A stretch of 64,000 nucleotides of DNA from Candidatus Rokuibacteriota bacterium (lineage in GTDB: Bacteria; Methylomirabilota; Methylomirabilia; Rokubacteriales; CSP1-6): positions 1 through 64,000 of the forward strand of contig VGLJ01000007.1 in assembly GCA_016866775.1 (NCBI GenBank), given 5' to 3'. The notes beneath the pieces are model-generated. The model had not been told where the DNA came from. It did no database searches and worked only from the letters and a program-made list of their open reading frames with translations. Shown here one piece after another: positions 54,303 through 62,549 of this stretch (its first letter is position 1; the number at the start of each line of letters is the position of its first letter). Both the position numbers and the translations under genes were made by a program.

Positions 54303-55619
54303 ATGAAGCTGACCGAGAAGTGGCACGACGAGCTGTGGGCGCGCGACATGTGGTGGAGCGGCAAGACGACGCGCCGCAAGTTCCTGGGCCTCTCGGCCGC
54401 CGCGGCGGGTGCCGTCGGCGCGACGATGCTCGTCCCCGCGCCGTGGCGCGAGGCGTTCGGCCAGGCGAAGCCGTACAAGGTCGGCGTGCTCCAGCCGCTG
54501 ACCGGCGCGGCCGCGGCCGGCGGAAAGACGGCGCTGGTGGGCACGCAGCTCGCCACCAACCGGATCAACAAGGCGGGCGGGATCAACGGCCGGCCGATCG
54601 AGCTGGTCGTCGCCGACTACGAGTCGAAGCCGGACGTCGGCCGCCGCAAGGCCGAGAAGCTCGTGGTCGAGGACAAGGTCGACGTCGGCGAGGGTGGCTA
54701 CCTCTCGAACGTGTGCCTCGCCTGCATGCCCGTGTTCGAGGAGCACAAGACGGTCTACATGATCGGCGTGTGCCTCGACACCACGATCACGACCAGCAAG
54801 TGCAACCGGTACACCTTCCGGCCGTTCGACTACGCGCCGTCGCAGGCCATGGCGATCTCTCCCTACCTCGTGAAGAACCTCGGCAAGAAGTGGCACATCG
54901 TCTTCCTCGACTACGCGTGGGGCCAGTCGACGCGCGACGCGTACATCGAGCAGATCAAGAAGAACGGCGGCGAGATCCAGGGCACGACGGGCATCCCGCT
55001 CGGGACCGCGGACATGACGGCGTTCATCTCGAAGATCACCGGCAGCTTCGACGGCCTCTTCGCGATCATGTTCGGCGCCAACGCCGTGACGTTCACGAAC
55101 CAGGCCTACGACCTCGGGCTCTTCAAGAAGGCCAAGTACGCGGGCGACGGCGCGGTCGCCGAGTCGACACACCTGGCCGCGCTCGGCAACAAGATCGAGG
55201 GGTTCGTCGGCGTCAACCGCTACATCCCCGTGCTGACCAAGCCGCTGGACACGCCGTACCACAAGAAGTTCTTCGATGAATCCAAGGTCCTGCTGAAGCA
55301 GATGGACCCCGCGGGACCGGATCCCGACCGCTACGTGCAGTCGAACTTCGAGGCGATGAACTTCCTCAAGCTCGGCATCCAGAAGTCGGGGTTCCGCGGG
55401 CGCGAAGACTCGATGAAGCTCATCGAAGCGCTCGAGGGCATGGAGGTCAAGGAGAGCGACGACTTCCCCCAGGGCGACAAGCTGCTCCGCCGTGAGGATC
55501 ACCAGGCCTTCCTGCGCCAGTTCATCTTCGACATCAAGAACGTCAGGCACCGCCTCCTCGACGTCGTCTCGAGAGACAAGGTCGTCGTCCCGCCGGCCTG
55601 CAGTTTCCCGAAGGCGTGA
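54303..55619 (+). CDS. ABC transporter substrate-binding protein, branched-chain amino acid/amide type (Tat-exported)
   Basis: 438 residues. A twin-arginine signal is present: TTRRKFLGLSAAAAGAVG with R24-R25. The mature part has KVGVLQPLTGAAAAGGKTALVGTQLATNRINKAGGINGRPIELVVADYESKP, the usual periplasmic-binding type I start. AAGGAGGAA lies 4 bases before the ATG, a strong site. It leads a five-gene operon with two ATPases and two permeases. Tat export suggests that it folds in the cytoplasm. The ligand could be a branched-chain amino acid, amide or urea-like solute; the sequence does not decide. Confidence 0.9.
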   Translation: MKLTEKWHDELWARDMWWSGKTTRRKFLGLSAAAAGAVGATMLVPAPWREAFGQAKPYKVGVLQPLTGAAAAGGKTALVGTQLATNRINKAGGINGRPIELVVADYESKPDVGRRKAEKLVVEDKVDVGEGGYLSNVCLACMPVFEEHKTVYMIGVCLDTTITTSKCNRYTFRPFDYAPSQAMAISPYLVKNLGKKWHIVFLDYAWGQSTRDAYIEQIKKNGGEIQGTTGIPLGTADMTAFISKITGSFDGLFAIMFGANAVTFTNQAYDLGLFKKAKYAGDGAVAESTHLAALGNKIEGFVGVNRYIPVLTKPLDTPYHKKFFDESKVLLKQMDPAGPDPDRYVQSNFEAMNFLKLGIQKSGFRGREDSMKLIEALEGMEVKESDDFPQGDKLLRREDHQAFLRQFIFDIKNVRHRLLDVVSRDKVVVPPACSFPKA

Positions 55620-56419
55620 CGAGCCGATCCACCCAGGGGTCGCCCGCCCCGGCCGTTGCCGGCCGGGGCGGGACGGCCGCGTCCGACACCGTCCTCCGCA
55701 TCGAAGGCCTCTCCGTGCGGTTCGGAGGCCTCGCCGCGCTCAACAACGTGTCGATGACGGTGCCGCGCGGCCAGATCCGCGCGATCATCGGCCCGAACGG
55801 CGCGGGCAAGTCGACCTTCTTCAACTGCGTCACCGGCGTGCTGCGCCCGACGGGCGGGCGCATTCTGTTCGAGGGCGACGACATCACGGGGCTGCCGCCC
55901 CACCGGATCTCGCAGAAGGCGATCGCGCGCTCGTACCAGATCACCAACATCCTGCCCGGCGCCACCGTGCTCGAAAATGTCCGGGTCGCCGTGCAGTCGC
56001 GCCATCACTCGTGGGCCCTGTTCCGCCACCACCGCGCCTACCAGGACGTCATCGCCGAGGCGCGGACGGTCCTCGCCTCCGTCGGCCTGGCCGAGAAGGA
56101 AGAGGAGCTCGCCGCCAACCTCTCGCACGGCGAGCAGCGCAACCTCGAGATCGGCATCGCGCTCGGCACGGAGCCGCGGCTCCTGTGCCTCGACGAGCCG
56201 ACGGCCGGCATGAGCGTGAGCGAGACTCACGCAACCGTGGAGCTGATCCGGCGCATCGCCGCGAACCTCACCATCCTCATCGTCGAGCACGACATGGAGG
56301 TGGTGATGGGGCTCGCGCAGGTGATCACCGTGCTCCACTACGGCGAGGTCCTGGCGGAGGGCGCGCCGGCCGAGATCCAGGCCAACGCGCGCGTGCAGGA
56401 GGTTTACCTCAAGACCTGA
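55616..56419 (+). CDS. livG: ABC transporter ATP-binding protein, LivG type
   Basis: 267 residues. Walker A is GPNGAGKST; the signature is LSHGEQRNLEIGIAL (variant of LSGGQ); Walker B is LLCLDEPTAGMS; H-loop is VEHDM. VRFGGLAALNNVSMTV is the LivG-like lead. It starts at a GTG overlapping the previous stop by 4 bases. The first ~25 residues are an unconserved linker. It would pair with LivF as the two ATPases of the importer. Confidence 0.9.
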   Translation: MTSRSTQGSPAPAVAGRGGTAASDTVLRIEGLSVRFGGLAALNNVSMTVPRGQIRAIIGPNGAGKSTFFNCVTGVLRPTGGRILFEGDDITGLPPHRISQKAIARSYQITNILPGATVLENVRVAVQSRHHSWALFRHHRAYQDVIAEARTVLASVGLAEKEEELAANLSHGEQRNLEIGIALGTEPRLLCLDEPTAGMSVSETHATVELIRRIAANLTILIVEHDMEVVMGLAQVITVLHYGEVLAEGAPAEIQANARVQEVYLKT

Positions 56420-57126
56420 TGCTGACCCTGGAAGGCGTGCACACCTTCTACGCGAAGTCCCACATCCTGCACGGGGTGTCGCTCGAGGTGCGTCCGGGCG
56501 AGGTCGTCGGGCTGCTCGGCCGCAACGGCGTCGGCAAGTCGACGACGCTGAAGACGATCATGGGCCTCGTCACGCCGTCGGAAGGCACGATCACGTTCGA
56601 GGGCAAGGCGATCGCGGGCGTTCCGCCGTACCGCCTCGCGCGCATGGGCATCGGCTACGTGCCGGAGGATCGCCGGATCTTCAAGCTCCTCTCCGTGCTC
56701 GAGAACCTCCGGACCGGTCTCGACCGCCCCGAGGTCACGGCGGCGCGGCGCGAGGCGCTGCTCGACAAGATCTACGCGAGCTTCCCGATCCTGAGGGAGC
56801 GCCGCGACCAGGCGGGCGGCACCCTCTCGGGCGGCGAGCAGCAGATGCTTGCGATCGCGCGGGCGATGATGCTGGAGCCGCGCATCATCCTGCTCGACGA
56901 GCCCACGGAAGGGCTCATGCCGCGCATGGTCGAGCAGATCCGTCACATCATCGAGGTCCTGCACCGGGAGAAGGTCGCCATCCTGCTCGTGGAGCAGAAC
57001 GTCCCGCTCACGCTCGGCGTGTCCGACCGCGTCTACATCATGGAGAAAGGCGTGGTCCGCCACCACGCGCCGGCCGCGAACCTCCGCGCCGACGCCACGG
57101 TCATCCACCAATACCTGGGGGTCTGA
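56419..57126 (+). CDS. livF: ABC transporter ATP-binding protein, LivF type
   Basis: 235 residues. LTLEGVHTFYAKSHILHGVSLEV, Walker A GRNGVGKST, signature LSGGEQQMLAIARAM, Walker B IILLDEPTEGL and the H-loop replaced by Q in VEQNV, a normal LivF feature. The ATG shares one base with the LivG stop (TGATG). A much longer upstream open frame is not coding. Confidence 0.92.
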   Translation: MLTLEGVHTFYAKSHILHGVSLEVRPGEVVGLLGRNGVGKSTTLKTIMGLVTPSEGTITFEGKAIAGVPPYRLARMGIGYVPEDRRIFKLLSVLENLRTGLDRPEVTAARREALLDKIYASFPILRERRDQAGGTLSGGEQQMLAIARAMMLEPRIILLDEPTEGLMPRMVEQIRHIIEVLHREKVAILLVEQNVPLTLGVSDRVYIMEKGVVRHHAPAANLRADATVIHQYLGV

Positions 57127-57132
57127 GCCCGC

Positions 57133-58002
57133 ATGATTCCCTTCGACCAGATCCTCGTGCAGATCGTCAACGGCCTCGTGAACGGCATGATCCTCGCGCT
57201 CGTGGCCTCGGGCCTCACGCTGATCTTCGGGATCATGGACATCGTGAACTTCGCGCACGGCGACCTCTTCATGCTCGGCGCGTACCTGGGGACGACGTCG
57301 TTCCTCGTGACCGGCAACTTCTGGGTGTCGCTGCTGACGGCGGTCCTGAGCATGGCGGTGCTCGGCCTCGTCTTCCAGGCCGCGGCGCTGCGCCCGCTGC
57401 TCGGGCGCGATCCGCTGACCACGATCCTCGCCACGTTCGGCATCTCGCTCGTGATCCAGAACTACGCGCTCTGGCAGTACGGCCCGGTGCCGCGCCGCCT
57501 GCCCGAGCCGGTGACCGGGCACTTCCAGCTCTTCTACGTCGAGTACCCGTGGTACCGGCTCGTCATCGCGTTGATGTCGGCGGCGATCATCGGCGGGCTC
57601 TACCTGTTCATGAAGTACGGCAAGCACGGGATCTGGATCCGGGCCACCACCCAGGACCGCGTGATGGCGGAGGCGATGGGCATTCCCGTGCCGTGGGTCC
57701 ACACCGTGGTCTTCGCGATCGGCGCCGCCATGGCGGCGGCCGCGGGTGTCCTGTTCGGCCCGACCGTCGGCATCAACCACGCGATGGGCTTCGACTTCAC
57801 GCTGCGCGCGTTCGTCGTCGTGGTCGTGGGCGGGATGGGCAACCTCGGCGGCTCGATCCTCGCGTCGATCTTCATCAGCCTGCTCGAGTCGCTCGCCACG
57901 ATCTGGGTGAGTCCGGCGCAGGCGGTGATCGTCTCGTTCGTGGCGCTGATCTTGACCCTGCTCGTGCGGCCCACCGGCATCTTCGCGCCGACGCCGAAAT
58001 GA
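57133..58002 (+). CDS. livH: ABC transporter permease, LivH type
   Basis: 289 residues with about eight membrane helices. It opens with FDQILVQIVNGLVNGMILALVASGLTLIFGIMDIVNFAHGD, the LivH hallmark, and later carries GGMGNLGGSILASIFI, the EAA-like cytoplasmic loop. It forms the membrane channel with LivM. It starts 6 bases after LivF and overlaps LivM by 4 (ATGA). Confidence 0.93.
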   Translation: MIPFDQILVQIVNGLVNGMILALVASGLTLIFGIMDIVNFAHGDLFMLGAYLGTTSFLVTGNFWVSLLTAVLSMAVLGLVFQAAALRPLLGRDPLTTILATFGISLVIQNYALWQYGPVPRRLPEPVTGHFQLFYVEYPWYRLVIALMSAAIIGGLYLFMKYGKHGIWIRATTQDRVMAEAMGIPVPWVHTVVFAIGAAMAAAAGVLFGPTVGINHAMGFDFTLRAFVVVVVGGMGNLGGSILASIFISLLESLATIWVSPAQAVIVSFVALILTLLVRPTGIFAPTPK

Positions 58003-58967
58003 GCACGGTCGCGCGCGCCACGGGCCCGAGCCGGGGCTACTGGACGGGCTTCGTGATCGTCGTGGCGGCGCTCGCCGCCGCGCCCTTCGTGCTCCCCGAG
58101 TTCTGGCAGCGGTTCGCGACGGAGATCCTGATCTGGGGGCTCTTCGCGATGTCGTCGGACATCCTGATCGGCTACACCGGGATGGTCTCGTTCGGCCACT
58201 CGGCGTTCTTCGGGCTCGGCATGTACGGGGCCGCCGCGGCCCTGCTCGCGGTGCGGCCGCCGAACCTCTGGCTCGCGATGCTGGTCGGCCTCGTCGCGGC
58301 CGCCATCGTCGCCGCGTTCGTCGCGTTCTTCTCGACGCGGCTGCGCGACATCTACTTCTCGATCACCACGCTCGTCTTCTCGCAGATCTTCTACGTCATC
58401 ATCTTCACGTGGACCGACGTGACGGGCGGCGAGAACGGGCTGACGTTCCGCCAGCCGCCCCTCGGGATCCCGGGACTCTTCACGATCCCCTTCACGCGCA
58501 ACGGCCTGCACTGGTTCGTGCTCGGCGTGGTCGTCGTCTCCTATCTGGTGCTCAGACGCATCACGCAGTCTCCGTTCGGGATGGTCCTCCAGTCGATCCG
58601 CGAGAACGAGCCGCGCACGCGCGCCATCGGCTACCACGTGGAGCGCTACAAGATCGTTTCGGTGATGCTGTCCGGGCTCTTCGCCGGCCTGTCCGGTGTG
58701 CTCTACGCGATCCAGAACAAGTTCGCGGCGCCGGACTTCGTCCTCTTCCTGATCTCCGGCGAGGCCGTCATCTTCAACGTGATGGGCGGGATCGGCACGC
58801 TCGTGGGCCCGGTCGCCGGCGCGGCGTTCTTCCTTCTCATGAAGGAAGTCTTTTCGCGGGTCTTCTACGAGTACTACCTGATCCCGGTCGGCGTGATCTT
58901 CACGCTGATGGTGATCTTCGTCCCCCAGGGCCTCCTGGGCGCCTGGCGCCGCCAGCTCAACCGGTGA
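57999..58967 (+). CDS. livM: ABC transporter permease, LivM type
   Basis: 322 residues and about nine helices. ILIWGLFAMSSDILIGYTGMVSFGHSAFFGLGMY and AVIFNVMGGIGTLVGPVAGAAFF are characteristic of LivM. The loop QSPFGMVLQSIRENEPRTRAIGYHVERYK contacts the ATPases. It is the last gene of the operon. The frame is open upstream, but conservation and the ATGA overlap with LivH set the start at 57999. Confidence 0.92.
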   Translation: MSTVARATGPSRGYWTGFVIVVAALAAAPFVLPEFWQRFATEILIWGLFAMSSDILIGYTGMVSFGHSAFFGLGMYGAAAALLAVRPPNLWLAMLVGLVAAAIVAAFVAFFSTRLRDIYFSITTLVFSQIFYVIIFTWTDVTGGENGLTFRQPPLGIPGLFTIPFTRNGLHWFVLGVVVVSYLVLRRITQSPFGMVLQSIRENEPRTRAIGYHVERYKIVSVMLSGLFAGLSGVLYAIQNKFAAPDFVLFLISGEAVIFNVMGGIGTLVGPVAGAAFFLLMKEVFSRVFYEYYLIPVGVIFTLMVIFVPQGLLGAWRRQLNR

Positions 58968-58989
58968 GGTTTCCGGGCCAGACGGGGGG

Positions 58990-59271
58990 TCAGCGGACGA
59001 CGGGGCCCGGCGAGTGACGGGGCTCCGCGCGGACGGGGCGTGGCTGCTGCACCGCGTACGTCTGGCGGATGATGTCGCGGCGTCCGCAGATGCGCTCACC
59101 GGCGCGGATCGCGAACTCCAGCGGGGCCCGGCTCAGCGTGTCCCGGACGTCGGGTTCGGCGAGCGTCACTTCGCGGCCGAGGCACGGCACGCACAGCGCA
59201 CGCTCGCGAAGCGCGGCGAGGATGCGCCGCGCCTTGAAGTCCTCGAGCCACCGGACAGGGTCGTCTCGCAT
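58990..59271 (-). CDS. Hypothetical protein with CxxC and late cysteine
   Basis: 93 residues from the ATG at 59271, beginning MRDDPVRWLEDFKARRILAALRERALCVPCLGREV. C-x2-C at about 27-30 plus ERICGRRDI later suggests a degenerate metal site. The longer frame upstream overlaps the zinc-ribbon gene and is not needed. No family recognised. It lies 13 bases after the zinc-ribbon stop and converges with livM. Confidence 0.5.
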   Translation of the reverse strand: MRDDPVRWLEDFKARRILAALRERALCVPCLGREVTLAEPDVRDTLSRAPLEFAIRAGERICGRRDIIRQTYAVQQPRPVRAEPRHSPGPVVR

Positions 59272-59284
59272 CGCGGTCACCTCG

Positions 59285-59413
59285 CTAGCGCGTGTCGGCC
59301 TTCCAGCGACGGCCGCCGAACGCGTCGCCGAGCTGGCGACCGCACTTCGAGCAGAACTGCGCGGATGTCGCGTTCGGCGCGCCGCAGGCGGCGCACTCGT
59401 GCGTCTCGTCCAC
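59285..59413 (-). CDS. Short zinc-ribbon protein
   Basis: 42 residues from a GTG at 59413: HECAACGAPNATSAQFCSKCGRQL is a complete double-CxxC zinc ribbon. Just upstream, in another frame, is a membrane-helix-like stretch (ARLLGAFVLVAIV). One added base would join them into a helix-plus-zinc-ribbon protein starting near 59470, so the present start may be an artefact of an indel. Role unknown. Confidence 0.5.
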   Translation of the reverse strand: MDETHECAACGAPNATSAQFCSKCGRQLGDAFGGRRWKADTR

Positions 59414-59467
59414 CGTGGCACGATCGCGACGAGCACGAACGCGCCGAGCAGCCGTGCGCTGACACTG

Positions 59468-59926
59468 TCAAGCCGAGGCAAACGAGAAGGCCTCGCGGAA
59501 GACATTGGTGTGCGCCCAGTAGTCCTTGATCGCCTTCACCCGCGCGATGAAGTCGTTGAAGTCGAGCGACTTCACCACGTAGCTGTTGGCGCCGAGGTCG
59601 TAGCAGCGCGCGACGTCCTCGGGATCGCCGGACGTGGTCAGCATGATGACGGGGATGAAGCGGACGCGATCGTTCTGCTTGATCGCCCGGAGCACGTCGC
59701 GGCCGCCGACCTTCGGCAGCCCGATATCGAGCAGGATCACCGACGGCGACGGGCCCTTGCGCCCGGCCCACGCGCCTTCGCGCGCGAGGAAGTCGAGCGC
59801 CTCCTGACCGTCCTTCACCCACGTGACGTTGTGGTTGCCGTCCTTGCTCAGCGCCCGGCGCGTGAGCTCCGCGTGATCGGGATTGTCCTCGACGAGCAGA
59901 ATGTCCAGCGGTGCGGCCGCCCTCAT
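59468..59926 (-). CDS. Single-domain response regulator (Rcp1-like)
   Basis: 152 residues from ATG 59926, which follows a strong GGGAGGGGG. LDILLVEDNPDHAELTRRAL is the acidic pocket, ILLDIGLPKVGGRDVL holds the phospho-aspartate, PVIMLTTSG the threonine and YVVKSLDF the lysine. The long spacing between strand beta-2 and beta-3 is typical of the Rcp1/CheY-like group that serves phytochrome-type or hybrid kinases. No output domain and no adjacent kinase. Confidence 0.85.
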   Translation of the reverse strand: MRAAAPLDILLVEDNPDHAELTRRALSKDGNHNVTWVKDGQEALDFLAREGAWAGRKGPSPSVILLDIGLPKVGGRDVLRAIKQNDRVRFIPVIMLTTSGDPEDVARCYDLGANSYVVKSLDFNDFIARVKAIKDYWAHTNVFREAFSFASA

Positions 59927-60058
59927 AAACCCCCTCCCGTGATCGTCGGATGCGCAGGGGCATCCCCCATCACAAGTCGGCACGAGAGCGAGGTTTCATG
60001 AGTCCGCGCCAGAGGTCGGTAGGAAAAAGTTGCCGGGCAGTGCCGCAGCGGCAGGCCG

Positions 60059-61000
60059 CTACGGCGCGCGACGACCGTCGGAAGAGGGGCGCAGCCCCCC
60101 TCCGAGTCTCTTGACCTGGTCGGCGAGCTTGCAGAACGCGCAGAGGGTGCCGGTGGTCACCTGGCCGCACCGCGCGCACTCGTTGAGCGTGACGGCCTCG
60201 GCGCGCTCGAACGCCGGGCGCGCCTTGTCGAGGAAGCCGAAGAGGAAGTTGTGCTTGGCGCCCGGGGAGGCCTCCTCCATCCGGTTGAGGATCTCCTTGT
60301 GCGCGATGGAGGTGGCGCCCTTGGCGAAGGGGCACTCCTCGACGATGTAGTCGATCTTCCGGAGGAACGCGAAGGCCGCGGTCTCACGCTCCGAGAGGCG
60401 ATAGAGCGGCTTCACCCGGCGGACCAGCTTCGGATGGGTGGCGGCCAGCGCCGGCGACTGCCGCGGCAGCGCGTCGGTCTGCCAGTGCATCACCGAGCCG
60501 AAGAGCGTCGCCGCCTCGTCGTCGAGGTTGTGGCCCGTCGCCACGACGGGAAAGCCGTGCTCGAGCGCGACCCGGTTCATCAGGTAGCGCTTGGAGAGCC
60601 CGCAGCCGGAGCACGGCGGCCGCCGGGTGACCTCCTTGATGACGGGGACGGGCGCGCCGACTTCCTCCGCGACCGTCGACACGATGAGCGGGACGCCGCG
60701 CGCGGCGGCGAACCGCTCGCACTTCGCCTTCGACTCGACCGAGTAGTCGAAGATGCCGAGATCGAGATACAGGCCGGTGGTGCGAGAGCCCTCGTCGATC
60801 AGGACGTCCCACAGCGCGAGCGAGTCCTTGCCGCCCGACACCGCGACCAGCACGGCCTCGTCCGCCTCGAACATGCGGTGCTTGCGGATGGCCTCGCGCA
60901 CCTGGCGGCGGAAGAAGTCGAGGAAGTCCGGCGCGCAGAACGCGGCGTTGTGGCGGCGCAGCTCGATCGACGCGCGCTCGCCGCACTTGCGGCACTTCAT
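60059..61000 (-). CDS. ttuA: tRNA 2-thiolation enzyme, TtuA family
   Basis: 313 residues. The N-terminal zinc finger is KCRKCGERASIELRRHNAAFC. The PP-loop is VAVSGGKDSLAL. The Fe-S cysteines appear as PPCSGCGLSKR and EECPFAKG. The C-terminal zinc knuckle is CARCGQVTTGTLCAFC. This architecture matches TtuA, which thiolates U54 in the T-loop of tRNA, often linked to heat tolerance. Its ATG overlaps the carrier-protein gene by 4 bases. The last ~15 residues (GLRPSSDGRRAP) are encoded inside a hairpin repeat, so the gene end has been extended by it. Confidence 0.85.
   Translation of the reverse strand: MKCRKCGERASIELRRHNAAFCAPDFLDFFRRQVREAIRKHRMFEADEAVLVAVSGGKDSLALWDVLIDEGSRTTGLYLDLGIFDYSVESKAKCERFAAARGVPLIVSTVAEEVGAPVPVIKEVTRRPPCSGCGLSKRYLMNRVALEHGFPVVATGHNLDDEAATLFGSVMHWQTDALPRQSPALAATHPKLVRRVKPLYRLSERETAAFAFLRKIDYIVEECPFAKGATSIAHKEILNRMEEASPGAKHNFLFGFLDKARPAFERAEAVTLNECARCGQVTTGTLCAFCKLADQVKRLGGGLRPSSDGRRAP
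60078..60105. terminator. Hairpin (copy C of the intergenic hairpin family) inside the end of ttuA
   Basis: A stem TCGG(A)..GGGGC / GCCCCCC..CCGA with one bulged A and one mismatch repeats the third hairpin of the copy at 23216-23245, including the bulged A. It lies in the last codons of ttuA on the minus strand, so it could end that transcript right at the gene end. Confidence 0.5.
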
Positions 61001-61197
61001 CGGAGACCTCCGGACATCACCGGCCGGAGCTCGATGGTCTCGTCGTCGCGCACGACCTGATCGGCAGTCACCAGCTCGTCGCCACGGATGACGAGCACGG
61101 ACTCGGCGATGATCTGGAGCTCCGCCAGCACGTCCTTCACCCGCCGGCCGCCCGCCACCTCCACCTCGCGGCGCGGGTTGCGCAGCACCACCTTCAT
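60997..61197 (-). CDS. MoaD/ThiS-like sulfur carrier (TtuB-like)
   Basis: 66 residues of beta-grasp type: MKVVLRNPRREVEVAGGRRVKDVLAELQI, then VLVIRGDELVTADQVV and ETIELRPVMSGG. Sulfur carriers end in a bare Gly-Gly that is adenylated and thiocarboxylated; here two more residues (LR) follow before the stop. The gene overlaps ttuA by 4 bases, so it is almost certainly the sulfur donor for that enzyme. The extra residues would need removal or tolerance. Confidence 0.85.
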   Translation of the reverse strand: MKVVLRNPRREVEVAGGRRVKDVLAELQIIAESVLVIRGDELVTADQVVRDDETIELRPVMSGGLR

Positions 61198-61198
61198 G

Positions 61199-61744
61199 TC
61201 AGGACTTGGGGAATCCGGGCCGCGCCTTGACGTCGCGGATCTGCGCGAGGTGGATCCCGTCGTGCTGCGCCTGCAGCTGCCACCACTGGGAGAGATCGAG
61301 GTCGCCGAGGCGGAAGTGCTTGAAGATCAGCGGACGCGGATCGACGGTGGCGAGCTTCTCGATCGACTGGCGGCTCCGCGCGCGCGTCGCCTTCATGTCG
61401 GTGATGAGCGTGGCGATCGGCCGGCCGCGCTCCGGCCACACGACCGGCGGCGCGTCAGCATTCGCGGCGGGCGCGGCCGACAGGGACGGCAGCTCGCGCA
61501 GCCCGGCCGGGAACGGCTTCAACGCGCCCGCGGCCTCGGCCTCGCGCGTGAGCTTCGTGGTGAGCTTGCCCGTCGCGATCTCCGCGATCGTCAGGTGGTG
61601 GACGATCTCGCCGACGGACCAGTCGTCGGCGCCGGGCTTCCAGTCGGCTTGCGTCTGCGACAGGCCTTCGACTTCCTGCAGCACCTCGGAGCGCACGCGC
61701 TCGAGCGCGTGCCAGAGCTTGTCGACGGGCTCGGGAAGGGTCAT
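61199..61744 (-). CDS. DinB-family (DinB_2) protein
   Basis: 181 residues, a four-helix bundle: LWHALERVRSEVLQEVEGLSQTQADWKPGADDWSVGEIVHHLTIAE is the family lead, and LSQWWQLQAQHDGIHLAQI the last helix. Histidines in HHL, and QHDGIHL could form the metal site used by thiol transferases of this superfamily. It ends one base before the carrier gene begins, so it may be transcribed with it. The role is unknown. Confidence 0.82.
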   Translation of the reverse strand: MTLPEPVDKLWHALERVRSEVLQEVEGLSQTQADWKPGADDWSVGEIVHHLTIAEIATGKLTTKLTREAEAAGALKPFPAGLRELPSLSAAPAANADAPPVVWPERGRPIATLITDMKATRARSRQSIEKLATVDPRPLIFKHFRLGDLDLSQWWQLQAQHDGIHLAQIRDVKARPGFPKS

Positions 61745-61769
61745 GGCGCCGAGTATACGCGCGGAGGAG

Positions 61770-62549
61770 CTACTTCGCCGACGCGAGGACCATCGGGCCC
61801 GTCGGCGCAGGCACGCCGCCGGCAGGCTCGAGCGTGACGGCGAAGACCTTCACCGGGCCGTCGTCGGGGGGCATGACCGGACGCGACGCGCGCCCGGCCG
61901 TGTCGACGTCGAACGTTCCGGCGGGACGCGGCGCCGCGCCGGCGATCGTCCACAGCTCGTACGTCTTTCCCTCCGGCGCCGGCGGCAGCCCGTTCACGTA
62001 GAGGCGTCCCCCGGCCTGGTCGTGCCAGATGATGCGGCCGCTCGCCGTCGGCGCGGCGGCAAGGCCGTTGAGCGCGACGACGCGCGTCGCGGGCATGCGC
62101 AGGAGATCGGCCACGGCCCGCGCCGCGGCCACCTCCTCGCGGAGCAGCGCTTGCTCGCGACGGAGCTGCTCGCGCACCTGCGCGGTCTCGCGCGCGAGCA
62201 CGCCGAGGCGGGCCTCGTAGCGCGAGGCGACCATCCCGGCGGTGAACGCCGCGGCGGCCACCGCGGCGGCGGCGGTGCCGAGCGCCCACGGGATCCACCG
62301 ACGGCGCGACGTCCGCGGGCGCGACGATGCGTCGACGCGACGGATCAGCGCCTCGCGCACGTGGGCGGGCGGGATCACGGGCGGACGCTCGCGCGCGAGG
62401 CCGGCCAGCGCTTCGGACGATTCGCGAACGATCGTCTCGCACGTGGAGCAGCCCTCGCGCAGGTGCGCCTCGAAGCGCGCGAGGTCCCCGCCGTCGAGCG
62501 CGCCGACCGCGTAGACGGCCGCCAGCGTGTCGAAGGGTTCGTGACTCAT
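61770..62549 (-). CDS. Anti-sigma factor, RskA/anti-sigma-K type
   Basis: 259 residues. The N-terminal sigma-binding domain has HEPFDTLAAVYAVGALDGGDLARFEAHLREGCSTC with H...C-x2-C. One membrane helix lies at about 87-109. A coiled segment and the extracytoplasmic RskA domain follow (LLRMPATRVVALNGLAAAPTASGRIIWHDQAGGRLYVNGLPPAPEGKTYELWTI). It holds the neighbouring sigma factor at the membrane until proteolysis. Start ATG overlaps the sigma gene's stop by 4 bases. Confidence 0.9.
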   Translation of the reverse strand: MSHEPFDTLAAVYAVGALDGGDLARFEAHLREGCSTCETIVRESSEALAGLARERPPVIPPAHVREALIRRVDASSRPRTSRRRWIPWALGTAAAAVAAAAFTAGMVASRYEARLGVLARETAQVREQLRREQALLREEVAAARAVADLLRMPATRVVALNGLAAAPTASGRIIWHDQAGGRLYVNGLPPAPEGKTYELWTIAGAAPRPAGTFDVDTAGRASRPVMPPDDGPVKVFAVTLEPAGGVPAPTGPMVLASAK

